A stretch of 64,000 nucleotides of DNA from Halomonas salipaludis (lineage in GTDB: Bacteria > Pseudomonadota > Gammaproteobacteria > Pseudomonadales > Halomonadaceae). The notes beneath the pieces were generated by a model that saw only the letters and a list, made by a program, of their open reading frames with translations, was not told where the DNA came from and ran no database searches. Both the position numbers and the translations under genes were made by a program. Shown here piece after piece: positions 55,013 to 63,831 of the stretch (positions are counted from its first letter, which is position 1; the number at the start of each line of letters is the position of its first letter). Where the stretch lies: NCBI RefSeq assembly GCF_002286975.1, contig NZ_NSKB01000002.1, positions 186,001 through 250,000 of the forward strand. The letters are read 5' to 3'.

Positions 55013-55909
55013 TTACAACGCCAGGTGCTCGCGAAACCAGTCGGTAATGAAGTCAAGATAGGCGCGGGTCTTGTCGGGCAGGTACTTGCGCGAGCGAAAC
55101 AGCACCAGCATGCTGCCGTGCTCGTTCCAGTAGGGCTGCAGCAGCGGTACCAGCAGCCCCTCGGCTACCGCCTGGCGGGCGGCGAAGGTTGGCAGGTAGG
55201 CCAGCCCGAAGCCGGCCTTGGCGGCCTCCACCACCCCCAGCAGATTGTTGATCACCAGCCGTGAGCTGGGCTCGATATCCAACGGCTGGCCGTTGAGTGA
55301 GAAGCGCCAGTGGGCGCCGAGGTCGTAGTTGCCGTAGAACACGCTGTCGTGCTCGCGGATGTCGCGGGGATGCTGGGGACGGTTGACGCGAGCCAGGTAC
55401 TCCGGTGCCGCGTAGAGCCCGTAGACCACCTTGCACAGCGGCCGCGACACCAGGCTCGAGGGCGGCAGCGGCCCCATGCGGATCGCCAAGTCGACGGCGT
55501 CGTCGATGGGCTCGAAGCGCTGGTCCTCGAGCAGAATCTCCACGGCCACGTCGGGATAGCGACGCATGAAGGCGGTGGTCGGCGCGGCCAGGTACATGAA
55601 GCCGAAGCTGACCTGGGCACTGACCTTGAGCTGGCCGCGGGGCCGCGCCGTCACCGACTGCACCTGGGCCTCGGCGGAGGCCAGCTCCTCGCGAATGCGC
55701 AGACCGTGCTCGTAGTAGATCTGCCCCGACTCGGTGAGCCGCAGCGAGCGCGTCGAGCGGTTTAGCAGGCTCACGCCCAGCTCATCCTCCAGCGCCGCGA
55801 CGCGCTTGGACGCCAGCGACTTGGAGATGCCCAGGCGCCGCGCCGCAGCGGTGAAGCTGCCGCTGCGCACCACCTCGACGAAGACCTTGAGCGCATCCAG
55901 GGTCGCCAT
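55013..55909 (-). CDS. LysR-family transcriptional regulator
   Basis: A 298-residue regulator with an N-terminal winged helix-turn-helix ([38 protein letters not shown], about 4-42) and a periplasmic-binding-like effector domain (about 88-295). The subtype resembles the DhcR/AaeR-like group with [12 protein letters not shown] after the linker. MATLDAL at 55909 is preferred as the start because GAGG lies six bases before it; an ATG four codons earlier is possible. Neighbours give no target. A palindrome 40-56 bases upstream may be its own operator. Confidence 0.9.
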   Translation of the reverse strand: MATLDALKVFVEVVRSGSFTAAARRLGISKSLASKRVAALEDELGVSLLNRSTRSLRLTESGQIYYEHGLRIREELASAEAQVQSVTARPRGQLKVSAQVSFGFMYLAAPTTAFMRRYPDVAVEILLEDQRFEPIDDAVDLAIRMGPLPPSSLVSRPLCKVVYGLYAAPEYLARVNRPQHPRDIREHDSVFYGNYDLGAHWRFSLNGQPLDIEPSSRLVINNLLGVVEAAKAGFGLAYLPTFAARQAVAEGLLVPLLQPYWNEHGSMLVLFRSRKYLPDKTRAYLDFITDWFREHLAL

Positions 55910-55948
55910 GTCATGCCTCATAGCGGTTGTGTGATGGATCGAGCAAAG

Positions 55949-55965
55949 GTTTCCATTTTGGAAAC
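55949..55965. promoter_or_regulatory. inverted repeat upstream of the LysR gene
   Basis: GTTTCC-ATTTT-GGAAAC, a perfect 6-5-6 palindrome centred about 48 bases before the LysR start. It has the size of a LysR self-regulatory site, although the usual T-N11-A core is not evident. Confidence 0.4.
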
Positions 55966-56010
55966 ACTAGTTTTCGATTGTACCCACTTATTCCGCAAAG
56001 ACCGAGCCCC

Positions 56011-56168
56011 TATACTGCCTCGGTCTTCACCAGCACCGGCCCCGCCGGACGCGGGTGAGACCAACGCCATCAGGCAACGGGCAATGGTGCCCACGCCTGG
56101 ATGACGCCTTCAGTGCAACTCGCTTGTGCGCGGCCGGCTATCTCCCGATGACCGGCGCGCTTTCTTTT
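56011..56168 (+). ncRNA. candidate small RNA
   Basis: No protein gene lies on the plus strand between 54909 and 59360, yet a good rightward intrinsic terminator stands at 56128-56168. A possible -10 (TATACT, 56011) with a weak -35 (TTATTC, 55988) would start an RNA near 56022 of about 145 bases. The segment can fold: a 9-bp hairpin AAGACCGAG/CTCGGTCTT (55998-56027) at its start and GGGCA/TGCCC arms near 56078-56092. Promoter strength is poor, so this is a prediction. Confidence 0.35.
56128..56168 (+). terminator. orphan rightward terminator
   Basis: A 9-bp stem with one bulged G (GCGC-G-GCCGG with CCGGC-GCGC), 14-base loop, followed by TTTCTTTT. No plus-strand gene precedes it, which is the main argument for a small RNA. 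Confidence 0.6.
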
Positions 56169-56193
56169 GTCCGTCACCTGCCCCCCTGGTTAC

Positions 56194-56223
56194 AAAAAAA
56201 GACCCGCTCACGGGGAACGGGTC
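56194..56223 (-). terminator. terminator of zwf-pgl-eda
   Basis: On the minus strand GACCCG and CGGGTC form a stem over an 11-base loop, followed by seven T, 46 bases after the eda stop. Confidence 0.8.
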
Positions 56224-56268
56224 GAACAACAGCACGGGCTGTCGAGAGAGATCGTATTCAGGGCCGCC

Positions 56269-56931
56269 TCAGTGGTGGAAGCGCTCCGCCGCCTGGCGCG
56301 CCAGCTCGCGGATGGCATCCCAGTCCTCGGCCTCGACCAGCGCCTTGGGGGTCAACCAGGAGCCCCCCACGCACATCACATTGGGCAGCGCCAGGTACTC
56401 GTCGGCGTTGTCAACGCTGATCCCACCGGTGGGGCAGAAGCGCGCCTCGGGAATCGGCGCGCCGAAGGCCTTGATCGCCTTGGCACCACCGCTCGACTCG
56501 GCGGGGAAGAACTTGAAACGCCGGTAGCCATATTGCCAGCCGGTCATCAGTTCGGAGATGGTCGATACACCGGGCAGCATTGGCACCGGGCTCTCGACAC
56601 CGTAGCGGTAGAGCGCCTCGGTAGCCCCCGGGGTGACCACGAAGTCGGCACCGACCTCCTCGGCCTGACGGTACTGGGCCGGGGTCAATACCGTACCAAC
56701 CCCGATGCTGGCACCCGGCAAGGCGTCGCGCATGCGCTTGATCGCCTCCAGGGCACAGTCGGTGCGCAGCGTCACCTCGAGCACGCTCAGGCCACCCTCG
56801 ACCAGGGCACGGCCCATCGGCACCGCGTCCTCGAGCCTTTCGATGGTAATCACCGGGATCACTTCGGCCTTGAGGCAGATGCTGTCGAGCTCAGTGGTGC
56901 GCGTGGATGGCAGCTGCTTGTCGATAGTCAT
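56269..56931 (-). CDS. eda: 2-keto-3-deoxy-6-phosphogluconate aldolase
   Basis: A 220-residue class I aldolase splitting KDPG into pyruvate and glyceraldehyde-3-phosphate, the last step of the Entner-Doudoroff route. The Schiff-base lysine is in RFKFFPAE (about residue 142). EVTLRTD, IGVGTVLT and CPTGGI blocks complete the active site. It is the third gene of zwf-pgl-eda, 21 bases after pgl. The gene for the intervening dehydratase (edd) is not in this window. Confidence 0.96.
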   Translation of the reverse strand: MTIDKQLPSTRTTELDSICLKAEVIPVITIERLEDAVPMGRALVEGGLSVLEVTLRTDCALEAIKRMRDALPGASIGVGTVLTPAQYRQAEEVGADFVVTPGATEALYRYGVESPVPMLPGVSTISELMTGWQYGYRRFKFFPAESSGGAKAIKAFGAPIPEARFCPTGGISVDNADEYLALPNVMCVGGSWLTPKALVEAEDWDAIRELARQAAERFHH

Positions 56932-56952
56932 GATCAGAGTCTCCAGAAAAGG

Positions 56953-57618
56953 TCAGGGCGCCCAGTAGATCGCCAGCGGACAGGCCAGAAAAGCGCGGAT
57001 AGGCAGCGCACGCACGTCGTCGCCCCCCAGCGCCGCGGCCAGTACGCTGCGCTTGTCGTCGCCGTTGATATGCAGCATATGGCGGCGCGCCTGATGCAGA
57101 CGGCCGGCGCTGAAGGTGATCCGCGGCTGCGGCTGGCTGGGCGTGCGCACCGCCACCAGCGGCTCGTCGCTGGACAGCGCCAGATCGAGCTCGCGGCTGT
57201 CGGGAAACAGCGAAGCGGTATGCCCGTCGCCACCCATGCCGAGGATGACCACGCTGGCCGGCCAGGCCAGCGACTCAACCCGTTCACTGACATCGGCAAC
57301 GCCCTGCTCGGGGGTTCCCGCGGCACTGGTCAGCGCCACGAAATTGGCCGCCGCGGCCGGCCCCTGCAGCAGATGCTCGCGCACCAGCCGGGCATTGCTG
57401 TCGGGACTGTCGTCGGCCACCCAGCGCTCGTCGGCGAGGGTCACGTCGATCCGCGACCACGGCAGGTCATAGGCGGCCAGGGCTTGAAAGAACGGCACCG
57501 GGGTCGAGCCGCCGGACACCACCAGCAGCACTCTCTGCTGCGCGTCGAGGTCGCTGCGCAGCGCTTCGGCGACCGCCTCGGCGAGCTGCACGGCGAGTTG
57601 TTGGCGAGCCTGGCTCAT
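56953..57618 (-). CDS. pgl: 6-phosphogluconolactonase
   Basis: A 221-residue NagB-fold (DevB-type) lactonase that hydrolyses the product of Zwf. Markers: VVSGGSTPVPFFQAL near residues 40-54, DVTLADERWV near 70, and VILGMGGDGHTASLFP near 130-145 with the catalytic His. The start MSQARQQLA lies one base after the zwf stop, so translation is coupled. It is an ordinary middle gene of the ED operon. Confidence 0.95.
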   Translation of the reverse strand: MSQARQQLAVQLAEAVAEALRSDLDAQQRVLLVVSGGSTPVPFFQALAAYDLPWSRIDVTLADERWVADDSPDSNARLVREHLLQGPAAAANFVALTSAAGTPEQGVADVSERVESLAWPASVVILGMGGDGHTASLFPDSRELDLALSSDEPLVAVRTPSQPQPRITFSAGRLHQARRHMLHINGDDKRSVLAAALGGDDVRALPIRAFLACPLAIYWAP

Positions 57619-57619
57619 G

Positions 57620-59113
57620 TCAGTAGTCCTCATACCAGCTGCGACCGTCCTGGGTGATCATGGCTATCGATGCGACCGGCCCCCAGGAGCCGGCCGGGTA
57701 GCGCCGCGGCGGCATCTCGCGCGCTTCCCAGCCGGCGATCAGCTGATCGCACCAGCGCCAGGCGTGCTCGACCTCGTCGCGACGTACGAACAGGTACTGC
57801 TGGCCCTTCATGACCTCCAGCAACAGCCGCTCGTAGGCATCGGGAATCCGCGACTTGGGGAAGGCGTTGTTGAAATCCAGGTGCAGCGGCCCGGGGCGCA
57901 GGCGCATGCCCTTGTCGAGCCCGCTATCCTTGGTCAGCACCTGCAGCGCAATGCCCTCCTCCGGCTGCAGGCGAATGATCAGCTTGTTGGCAGCCAGGCT
58001 GCGCTGGTCCGGGTCGAAGATATAGTGCGGCTGCTGGCGGAAGTGGATGACGATCTGCGACAGCTTCTCGGGCATGCGCTTGCCGGTACGCAGGTAGAAT
58101 GGCACCCCCGCCCAGCGCCAGTTGGCGACCTCGGTCTTCATGGCGACGAAGGTCTCAGTGTGGCTATCGGTGTTGGCGCCCTCCTCCTCGAGATAGCCGG
58201 GCACGCTGTTGCCCTCGCTGGTGCCGGCGGTGTACTGGCCGCGCACCACGTCGCGCCCCAACGCCTCGCCGACGAACGGCTTGAGCGCCTTGAGCACCTT
58301 GACCTTCTCGTCGCGAATGGCGTCGGCGTCGAGGTTCGACGGTGGGTCCATGGCGATCAGGCACAGCAGCTGCAGCAGGTGGTTCTGCACCATGTCGCGC
58401 AGCTGGCCGGCCTGGTCGAAGTAGCCCCAGCGGCCCTCGATGCCGACCTGCTCGGCGACGGTGATCTCGACGTGGGAGATATGGTTCTGGTTCCACTGGG
58501 TACCAAACAGCGGGTTGGCGAAGCGCAGCGCGATCAGGTTCTGCACCGTCTCCTTGCCCAGATAGTGGTCGATGCGGTAGATCCGCGACTCGGGGAACAC
58601 CTCGCCGATCACGTCGTTGATCTGCTGCGATGACTCGAGGTCGTAGCCGATCGGTTTCTCCACCACCACCCGGGCGCTGTCGTCGAGGCTGCCGCTGGCC
58701 TGCAGGTTACGGCAGATATCTCCGTAGATGCTGGCCGGTACCGAGAGGTAGACCACCATCGGCCGCGGCGACCCTTCGCGCCAGGCGCGGATCGCCTCAT
58801 AGCCCTCGACGCTGGCGAAATCCAGCTTGAGGTAGTCGAGACGCGCCATGAAACGCTTGAGGCTGGTCTTGTCCTGCTCGCTACTCTTGACCCGCCGCTG
58901 CAGGGCATCGGCGACCTGCTGGCGGAACGCCTCACCGTCGAGATCCTGCCGCGCCAGGCCGACCAGCCGGGTCCCCTCGGGCAGCAGCCCCTCGCGGTCG
59001 AGGTGATAGAGCGCCGGAAACAGCTTGCGCAGCGCCAGATCGCCCAGCGCGCCGAACAGCGCCAGATCGATCTCGGTGTCGGCAACGCTCGGCATTGCGC
59101 TGTGCTGACTCAT
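57620..59113 (-). CDS. zwf: glucose-6-phosphate 1-dehydrogenase
   Basis: A 497-residue enzyme oxidising glucose-6-phosphate to the lactone with reduction of NADP+ (or NAD+). The nucleotide loop is [16 protein letters not shown] (residues 20-35), and the catalytic RIDHYLGKE is near 180-188. AGGGGG precedes the ATG; a second in-frame ATG six codons later is a minor alternative. The loop has Ala-Leu where GASGDL is common, which occurs in other Zwf proteins too. It heads zwf-pgl-eda, divergent from hexR. Confidence 0.96.
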   Translation of the reverse strand: MSQHSAMPSVADTEIDLALFGALGDLALRKLFPALYHLDREGLLPEGTRLVGLARQDLDGEAFRQQVADALQRRVKSSEQDKTSLKRFMARLDYLKLDFASVEGYEAIRAWREGSPRPMVVYLSVPASIYGDICRNLQASGSLDDSARVVVEKPIGYDLESSQQINDVIGEVFPESRIYRIDHYLGKETVQNLIALRFANPLFGTQWNQNHISHVEITVAEQVGIEGRWGYFDQAGQLRDMVQNHLLQLLCLIAMDPPSNLDADAIRDEKVKVLKALKPFVGEALGRDVVRGQYTAGTSEGNSVPGYLEEEGANTDSHTETFVAMKTEVANWRWAGVPFYLRTGKRMPEKLSQIVIHFRQQPHYIFDPDQRSLAANKLIIRLQPEEGIALQVLTKDSGLDKGMRLRPGPLHLDFNNAFPKSRIPDAYERLLLEVMKGQQYLFVRRDEVEHAWRWCDQLIAGWEAREMPPRRYPAGSWGPVASIAMITQDGRSWYEDY

Positions 59114-59129
59114 GCCTTGCCCCCTGAAA

Positions 59130-59152
59130 TTTGGTTAACTTACCGATAAAAT
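59130..59152. promoter_or_regulatory. zwf leader element shared with the symporter leader
   Basis: A 23-base element that matches 7276-7299 (21 of 24 positions; one-base gap). It lies just upstream of the zwf ribosome site and overlaps the proposed zwf -10 (TATTTT at 59153-59148, with TTGCTT at 59177-59172 as the -35, spacer 18). Confidence 0.4.
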
Positions 59153-59185
59153 ACGTTTTCGCCGACGGATAAAGCAACATTTATC

Positions 59186-59200
59186 TGTAATTTTACTACC
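59186..59200. promoter_or_regulatory. HexR-like operator before zwf
   Basis: TGTAATTTTACTACC matches the HexR consensus TGTARTWWWAYTACA at 14 of 15 positions. It lies just upstream of the proposed zwf -35. HexR is encoded by the divergent gene, so repression relieved by KDPG is expected. Confidence 0.75.
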
Positions 59201-59267
59201 AAAGATGCAGCATCGTCGAGACGGATATGGTCATCCAGACAACCCCAGGCTAGGATAACCAACACCA

Positions 59268-59285
59268 TGTAGTTAAATCACTACA
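59268..59285. promoter_or_regulatory. TGTAGT-N6-ACTACA palindrome before hexR
   Basis: A perfect 6-6-6 inverted repeat 75 bases before the hexR start. Its half-sites equal those of HexR boxes but the centre is three bases longer, so it could be a HexR self-regulatory site of unusual spacing or a site for another factor. Confidence 0.5.
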
Positions 59286-59359
59286 TCATCGGCCGCCATG
59301 CATCAAGAGCCGGCGCCGCAACACGGCGACGGCCTCAGCTACCCAAGAGTCTAGCCCCC

Positions 59360-60223
59360 ATGTCCAGCCATGACCTGATCGAACGCATTCGCAACCGACT
59401 GGACGAGCTCAACCGCTCCGAGCGCAAGGTCGCCGACGTGATACTCGCCGACCCGGCCTCGGCTACCGGCATGAGCATCGCCACCCTGGCCCAGGCCTCC
59501 TCGGTCAGTGAACCCACGGTCAACCGCTTCTGCCGCAACTTCGATGCCAAGGGCTATCCCGACTTCAAGATCAAGCTGGCCCAGAGCCTGGCCGGCGGCA
59601 CGCCCTATGTCAGCCGCAGCGTAGAGCGTGACGACGACGCCGCCGGCTACGGCGACAAGATCTTTGGCGCCACCATCGCCGCCCTCGACGAGGCGCGCCG
59701 GGCGCTGGATGCCAAGCGCGTCGAGCGTGCCGTCGATTACCTGATCCAGGCCAAGCAGATCCACTTCTTCGGCCTTGGCGCCTCGGGGCCGGTAGCCCAG
59801 GACGCCCAACACAAGTTCTTCCGTTTCAACATGCCGGTGATGGCCTACGAGGACGTGCTGATGCAGCGCATGGTCGCCGCTGCCTGCCACACCGGCGACG
59901 TTGTGGTGATCATCTCCTACACCGGGCGCACCCGTGAACTGGTCGAGATCGCCCGTCTGGCGCGGGAGAACGGCGCGGTGGTGCTGGGCATCACCGCCCC
60001 CGGCTCACCGCTGGCCGGCGAGTGCACCGAGACCCTCGAGGTGACCACGCCGGAGGACACCGATGTCTACATGCCGATGACCTCGCGGATGATCCACCTG
60101 GCACTGATCGACGTACTGGCCACCGGCGTCACCCTGCGCCGCGGCGAGGATTTTCTGATCCATCTCAAGAAGATAAAGGATAGCCTCCAGGCGACGCGCT
60201 TCCCCGCTCCTGGGCAGCCTTGA
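59360..60223 (+). CDS. hexR: RpiR-family regulator HexR
   Basis: A 287-residue repressor of central sugar metabolism. The N-terminal RpiR helix-turn-helix (about 1-77, with [14 protein letters not shown] and [21 protein letters not shown]) is followed by a SIS domain (about 120-265, with [20 protein letters not shown] and [14 protein letters not shown]) that in HexR binds KDPG. It is divergent from zwf-pgl-eda, the classic Proteobacterial arrangement, with HexR-like boxes in between. Monocistronic, with a hairpin after it. Confidence 0.95.
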   Translation: MSSHDLIERIRNRLDELNRSERKVADVILADPASATGMSIATLAQASSVSEPTVNRFCRNFDAKGYPDFKIKLAQSLAGGTPYVSRSVERDDDAAGYGDKIFGATIAALDEARRALDAKRVERAVDYLIQAKQIHFFGLGASGPVAQDAQHKFFRFNMPVMAYEDVLMQRMVAAACHTGDVVVIISYTGRTRELVEIARLARENGAVVLGITAPGSPLAGECTETLEVTTPEDTDVYMPMTSRMIHLALIDVLATGVTLRRGEDFLIHLKKIKDSLQATRFPAPGQP

Positions 60224-60236
60224 CGCAAACGAACTA

Positions 60237-60260
60237 CTGGCAGGCCAAACAGCCTGCCAG
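60237..60260 (+). terminator. terminator-like hairpin of hexR
   Basis: A 9-bp stem (CTGGCAGGC / GCCTGCCAG) with loop CAAACA, 14 bases after the stop. No T run. Confidence 0.55.
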
Positions 60261-60395
60261 CATTCATCAAACGGGCAATTATTCAGCTGACACTGGCGGA
60301 TAACGAAGTGCGAGCTGAAGAAAGGGGCCCCGAGGAAACCGTGAAAGGCATTTGATCGCTCTATTCACAATCGCTATGCGGCTACCATCCTATTA

Positions 60396-61055
60396 TCAGA
60401 GCAATTTCGGCACTTTCTTCATGACCTCATTACGATAGTCTTGCAGCGCCTTTTCAATTATCTCGATCCAGGCCCCATCGGTAGCCACTTGGCGACGCTC
60501 CTTCGCATGAATGGTCACTAACTCGTTGACGCCCCCCGAATTCAGCCTCAAATCAGTAGCAATCTTGGTATTCAGCGTAATCGCCCAGAATCCTGGATTG
60601 AACCATGCCCAGAACTCATCGATATAGACGTCCATGACAAGCGCATCACTTCCAGGATCAACTGGCTCGTGGTACACAACGTAGCCGGCCTCCTGTAGTG
60701 CAACGGTGAGGCTACTGCGTACAACCTCTTCTACTGTTAGCCCCCCTTCTAGCAGGACATCACCCATGGCTTTACCATATCCATTGCGCTTCCTGCCAAC
60801 AGCTCTCGCCTTCACCTCATCCGTGGCCTGGCTAACCCCACCGGATCCGAGCGAGGGAGTGCTTGGCTCACGCGGAGACTCCTCGAAGACACGCCGATCA
60901 ATCACTTCACCTATCACGACACCTTGCCCAGTACCACTATATTGGCCTGAACCCGCCTCTGGCAGCGATAACAATATCTCGCTTCGGCTAGTTGCACACC
61001 CCGAAAGCAAAATAAGCAAGGCAGCCACAAGTACCCCTGCGTATGTATGGCGCAT
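60396..61055 (-). CDS. putative lipoprotein of unknown function
   Basis: A 219-residue protein with a clear lipoprotein signal: short basic start, hydrophobic VLVAALLILL and lipobox LSGC (Cys near residue 20). The next residues Ala-Thr do not give an inner-membrane retention Asp, so outer-membrane sorting is expected. A disordered Ser/Gly/Glu-rich stretch (about 45-90) precedes a mixed domain that ends MKKVPKLL. The pattern ..VVRSSLTVALQEAGYVV.. recalls the YajG group, but I cannot assign it. ATG at 61055 with GGAGGT is chosen over the TTG one codon earlier. Base composition is visibly more AT-rich than its neighbours. Confidence 0.75.
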   Translation of the reverse strand: MRHTYAGVLVAALLILLSGCATSRSEILLSLPEAGSGQYSGTGQGVVIGEVIDRRVFEESPREPSTPSLGSGGVSQATDEVKARAVGRKRNGYGKAMGDVLLEGGLTVEEVVRSSLTVALQEAGYVVYHEPVDPGSDALVMDVYIDEFWAWFNPGFWAITLNTKIATDLRLNSGGVNELVTIHAKERRQVATDGAWIEIIEKALQDYRNEVMKKVPKLL

Positions 61056-61340
61056 CAAGATAAGACCTCCATTTTCTGGTTTATAATAATATTGGGCGCT
61101 TAAGGTTCATCCAGGCTCGTCACTCTTGGCAACTACCTACCCCCCCCTAGCGGCGACATCCGCAAAAGCGTTATATCAGATTTTACAGATTCATGCGTAT
61201 GTTTACCTGCTACCGACGCAGGAAATCAGAGGCCCACACCCTGTACATAAGCTATACGTAAACACAGGAAAGTATGACTTTTTATTAGCCATCCAACTAC
61301 GTTAACATTGCGTCCCTTTTACCCTGGCCGAGCGGCAATC

Positions 61341-62009
61341 ATGCCCTTCTCATTACATCTCGAAGATTGGCGAGGATGGCTTGCGAACGAGGGAATGCTC
61401 ACCTGCGACCCGAGATATCGTATCTCCTCCCCACCAGGCAACGCTTTGCCGGCCATGTTGCGACGGCGCCTCGACGATACCGGGCGCGCCACCTGCGAGA
61501 TCCTCAGCGCACTGGATCCTGAAGCGGACTTGCCGTTGGTACATGCTTCTCGCCATGGCGATACCACGCACACTCTGGGTATGCTCGAAGCCCTGGAGGG
61601 CGGCGAGCCCATCTCCCCAACGCGCTTCTCCATGTCGGTTCACAACGCGGTTCTGGGCGTTCACTCCATTGCGTGCACTCAACGTCGCCCCATGCAGGCT
61701 CTGGGGGCCTGTGGTGACGAATTCGATGCGATTCTTCACGAAGCTCAGGGGTATCTCATGGAAGGTCACAGAGCCGTCGTGGCAATTTTTTCGGAAGGAC
61801 CGCTTCCCTCGGCTTACCATGGGCACACAGAGCACCCTGGTACCGCCTGTGCCGTAGGTATGCGGTTAACGCTGGACCCGGGGCGAAGGCTCAAGGCCTC
61901 TGGTCCGGTGCGCAGCGGCCATCCGAGCCCTCTCGAGGTAATGGGTTGGCTCAGCGGAGACACCCCTTTTCTTGCTGGCCGACATCGGTGGCAACTGGGG
62001 GCTGAATGA
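61341..62009 (+). CDS. apeC: beta-ketoacyl synthase chain-length-factor-like protein (aryl polyene cluster)
   Basis: A 222-residue protein of the ketoacyl-synthase-like chain length factor family found at the head of aryl polyene (APE) gene clusters. It contains FSMSVHNAVLGVHSIACTQRRPM in the region where full ketosynthases carry their active His/Lys, but lacks a Cys-centred nucleophile motif, so it is a non-catalytic partner. In E. coli the ApeC protein pairs with ketosynthase ApeO to set polyene length; the symbol is used on that basis. The ATG at 61341 is chosen over an in-frame TTG at 61308. It overlaps the next gene by ATGA. Confidence 0.8.
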   Translation: MPFSLHLEDWRGWLANEGMLTCDPRYRISSPPGNALPAMLRRRLDDTGRATCEILSALDPEADLPLVHASRHGDTTHTLGMLEALEGGEPISPTRFSMSVHNAVLGVHSIACTQRRPMQALGACGDEFDAILHEAQGYLMEGHRAVVAIFSEGPLPSAYHGHTEHPGTACAVGMRLTLDPGRRLKASGPVRSGHPSPLEVMGWLSGDTPFLAGRHRWQLGAE

Positions 62010-62794
62010 GCCTGAACAGATGGTTGCGAGGACTGGGCACCGCTCTTTCCTTTATCGCCTTTGGCATCGGCGGCCTTTTCATCGGTCTGGTGGTCGCCCC
62101 ACTGTTGTCCATATGCGTGCGCGACAACGAGCGACGACATTGTCTGGCAAGACGCCTTATCCAACGCTGCTTCCGGGCTTTCATTCGCATGATGCGGGGC
62201 CTGGGCGTACTCGACTATCAATTCGATCACCAGGATCGACTGCAACGCTCCGGCTTGCTGGTCCTAGCCAACCATCCCTCGTTGATCGATGTCGTTTTTC
62301 TGCTGGCTCATATGCCCCATGCCAACTGCATCGTCAAGGGACGGCTGGCCAACAACCCGTTCACACGCGGCCCGATTCGCGCAGCAGGCTATATTACCAA
62401 CAACGAGCCCGAAGCGGTTTTGGAGGCCGCCGAGGATAGCCTCAGGAAAGGCCATTCGCTGATCCTCTTTCCAGAAGGCACCCGCACCAAGCCGCATCAA
62501 CCCATCAAGTTCAGGCGCGGTGGCGCCAACATCGCTTTGCGGACGGGAACGGCGATCACCCCCGTATTAATACGCTGCAATCCCACCACACTGACCAAGG
62601 GCGAGCCTTGGTACCATATCCCGGCGGGCAAGGTGCGTATGGAACTGCGTGTCCTCCACGACCTGCCCTTCAACGACGATAACCAACAGCCGACCGGGCA
62701 GCTCGCCAGACAACTGACAAAACGGCTGAGCGATCACTTCAACAGGGAACTGGAACGATTTGACCATGAACCAAACATGCGACCTGACGCTTGA
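62006..62794 (+). CDS. lysophospholipid acyltransferase-family protein (aryl polyene cluster)
   Basis: A 262-residue membrane-associated PlsC-type acyltransferase (ApeD position). One N-terminal helix (about 13-38) anchors it. The HX4D motif is NHPSLID (about 89-95) and the glycerophosphate-type block is FPEGTR (about 155-160). In APE clusters it is thought to move the polyene acyl chain from carrier protein to its lipid or glycan acceptor. It overlaps genes on both sides, in keeping with a tight operon. Confidence 0.88.
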   Translation: MSLNRWLRGLGTALSFIAFGIGGLFIGLVVAPLLSICVRDNERRHCLARRLIQRCFRAFIRMMRGLGVLDYQFDHQDRLQRSGLLVLANHPSLIDVVFLLAHMPHANCIVKGRLANNPFTRGPIRAAGYITNNEPEAVLEAAEDSLRKGHSLILFPEGTRTKPHQPIKFRRGGANIALRTGTAITPVLIRCNPTTLTKGEPWYHIPAGKVRMELRVLHDLPFNDDNQQPTGQLARQLTKRLSDHFNRELERFDHEPNMRPDA

Positions 62795-63035
62795 ACTCAA
62801 GCGCCTGATTATCGACACGCTGGAACTCGAGGACATCACTCCCAGCGACATCGATCCTGAAGCCCCGCTGTTCGGCGATGGACTCGGGCTCGATTCCATC
62901 GATGCCCTCGAGCTCGGCTTGGCACTGCAAAAGCACTACGGCATCAAGCTTGACGCCGAAGCCGAGGAAACCCGCCACCATTTTTCCAACTTGAATGCCC
63001 TGCATTCTCTCGTGGAGGCCCGCCGTGTCAACTGA
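62766..63035 (+). CDS. apeE: acyl carrier protein (aryl polyene cluster, first)
   Basis: An 89-residue carrier protein with the phosphopantetheine serine at Ser44 in GLGLDSIDALEL. It overlaps the acyltransferase gene by 29 bases and starts at ATG 62766, with an in-frame TTG two codons earlier as the alternative. Two adjacent carrier proteins are a hallmark of APE clusters, where ApeE and ApeF carry starter and extender acyl groups. Which of the two is which is taken from gene order. Confidence 0.88.
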   Translation: MNQTCDLTLELKRLIIDTLELEDITPSDIDPEAPLFGDGLGLDSIDALELGLALQKHYGIKLDAEAEETRHHFSNLNALHSLVEARRVN

Positions 63036-63291
63036 TACCGTCGCCGAGAATCGCCCCGAAATATTGGCTCACGTGCGCAAGACACTGGTTGAGTTGTTCG
63101 ACCTCGATACCGCTGACATCACCCCCGAAGCGCGACTCTACGAAGACCTGGATATCGACAGCATCGATGCCGTGGATCTAGTCGTCGAACTCAAGCAGTT
63201 TACCGGCCGGCGCATCAACCCCGACGACTTCAAATCGGTGCGCACTATCGATGACGTCGTCAATGCTGTCGAACGTTTGATGCACCGCTGA
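63025..63291 (+). CDS. apeF: acyl carrier protein (aryl polyene cluster, second)
   Basis: An 88-residue carrier protein with Ser46 in DLDIDSIDAVDL. The start is GTG at 63025 with GGAGG six bases upstream, inside the end of the previous gene. It has a stronger match to classical AcpP around the serine than the first carrier. It is expected to hold the growing polyene chain. Confidence 0.88.
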   Translation: MSTDTVAENRPEILAHVRKTLVELFDLDTADITPEARLYEDLDIDSIDAVDLVVELKQFTGRRINPDDFKSVRTIDDVVNAVERLMHR

Positions 63292-63294
63292 GAG

Positions 63295-63831
63295 ATGCCG
63301 AGACAAGCGCTCAAGTGGCTCGGCGTCTGCATGGCGCTAGCCTGGCCTGTACTGGTCTTCGTCCTGCATGACCGCCTGGGTAGCTGGCCTCTATTGGCGA
63401 TCGGCGCCTTGCTGCTCGCCTGGCGAATGCCACAGGCTCGATATCTGGCCACCTTGGCGGCGGCACTATTGCTGGCCCTGGGGGGCTTGGGGCATGCCGA
63501 ACTCGGCATGCGTGCCTACCCCGTCGCCGTCAGCATCGTCATGCTGGCCGTTTTTCTGTCCAGCCTGTGGCGGGGTATGCCGATCGTCGAGCGTCTGGCG
63601 CGCCTGCACGACCCCGATCTGCCACCGGCCGGAATACGCTATACCCGCCGGGTCACCTGGGCATGGTGCGGTTTCTTCGTCTTCAACGGAACCATCGCCT
63701 GCTGGACAGCGTTATATGCCGACCTGGCGACCTGGACGTTATACAACGGCGTTATCAGCTACGCCCTGATCGCCATGATGTTTGCCGGTGAATGGCTGCT
63801 GCGCCACCGGTTGCGAAGGAGCTTGTCGTGA
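63295..63831 (+). CDS. COG4648-type membrane protein (aryl polyene cluster)
   Basis: A 178-residue integral membrane protein with five or six hydrophobic helices (from about residue 8, 30, 54, 78, 118 and 145). Proteins of this kind stand between the carrier proteins and the acyl ligase in APE clusters (ApeG position); their function is unknown. Start ATG at 63295 is three bases after the second carrier gene, and its stop overlaps the ligase start as GTGA. Confidence 0.8.
   Translation: MPRQALKWLGVCMALAWPVLVFVLHDRLGSWPLLAIGALLLAWRMPQARYLATLAAALLLALGGLGHAELGMRAYPVAVSIVMLAVFLSSLWRGMPIVERLARLHDPDLPPAGIRYTRRVTWAWCGFFVFNGTIACWTALYADLATWTLYNGVISYALIAMMFAGEWLLRHRLRRSLS

Noticed and set aside
55998-56168. 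6S RNA, SRP RNA or RsmY/Z-type RNA
   Set aside because: No 6S central bubble, no SRP GGAA tetraloop domain and too few GGA motifs; kept only as an unnamed candidate RNA.
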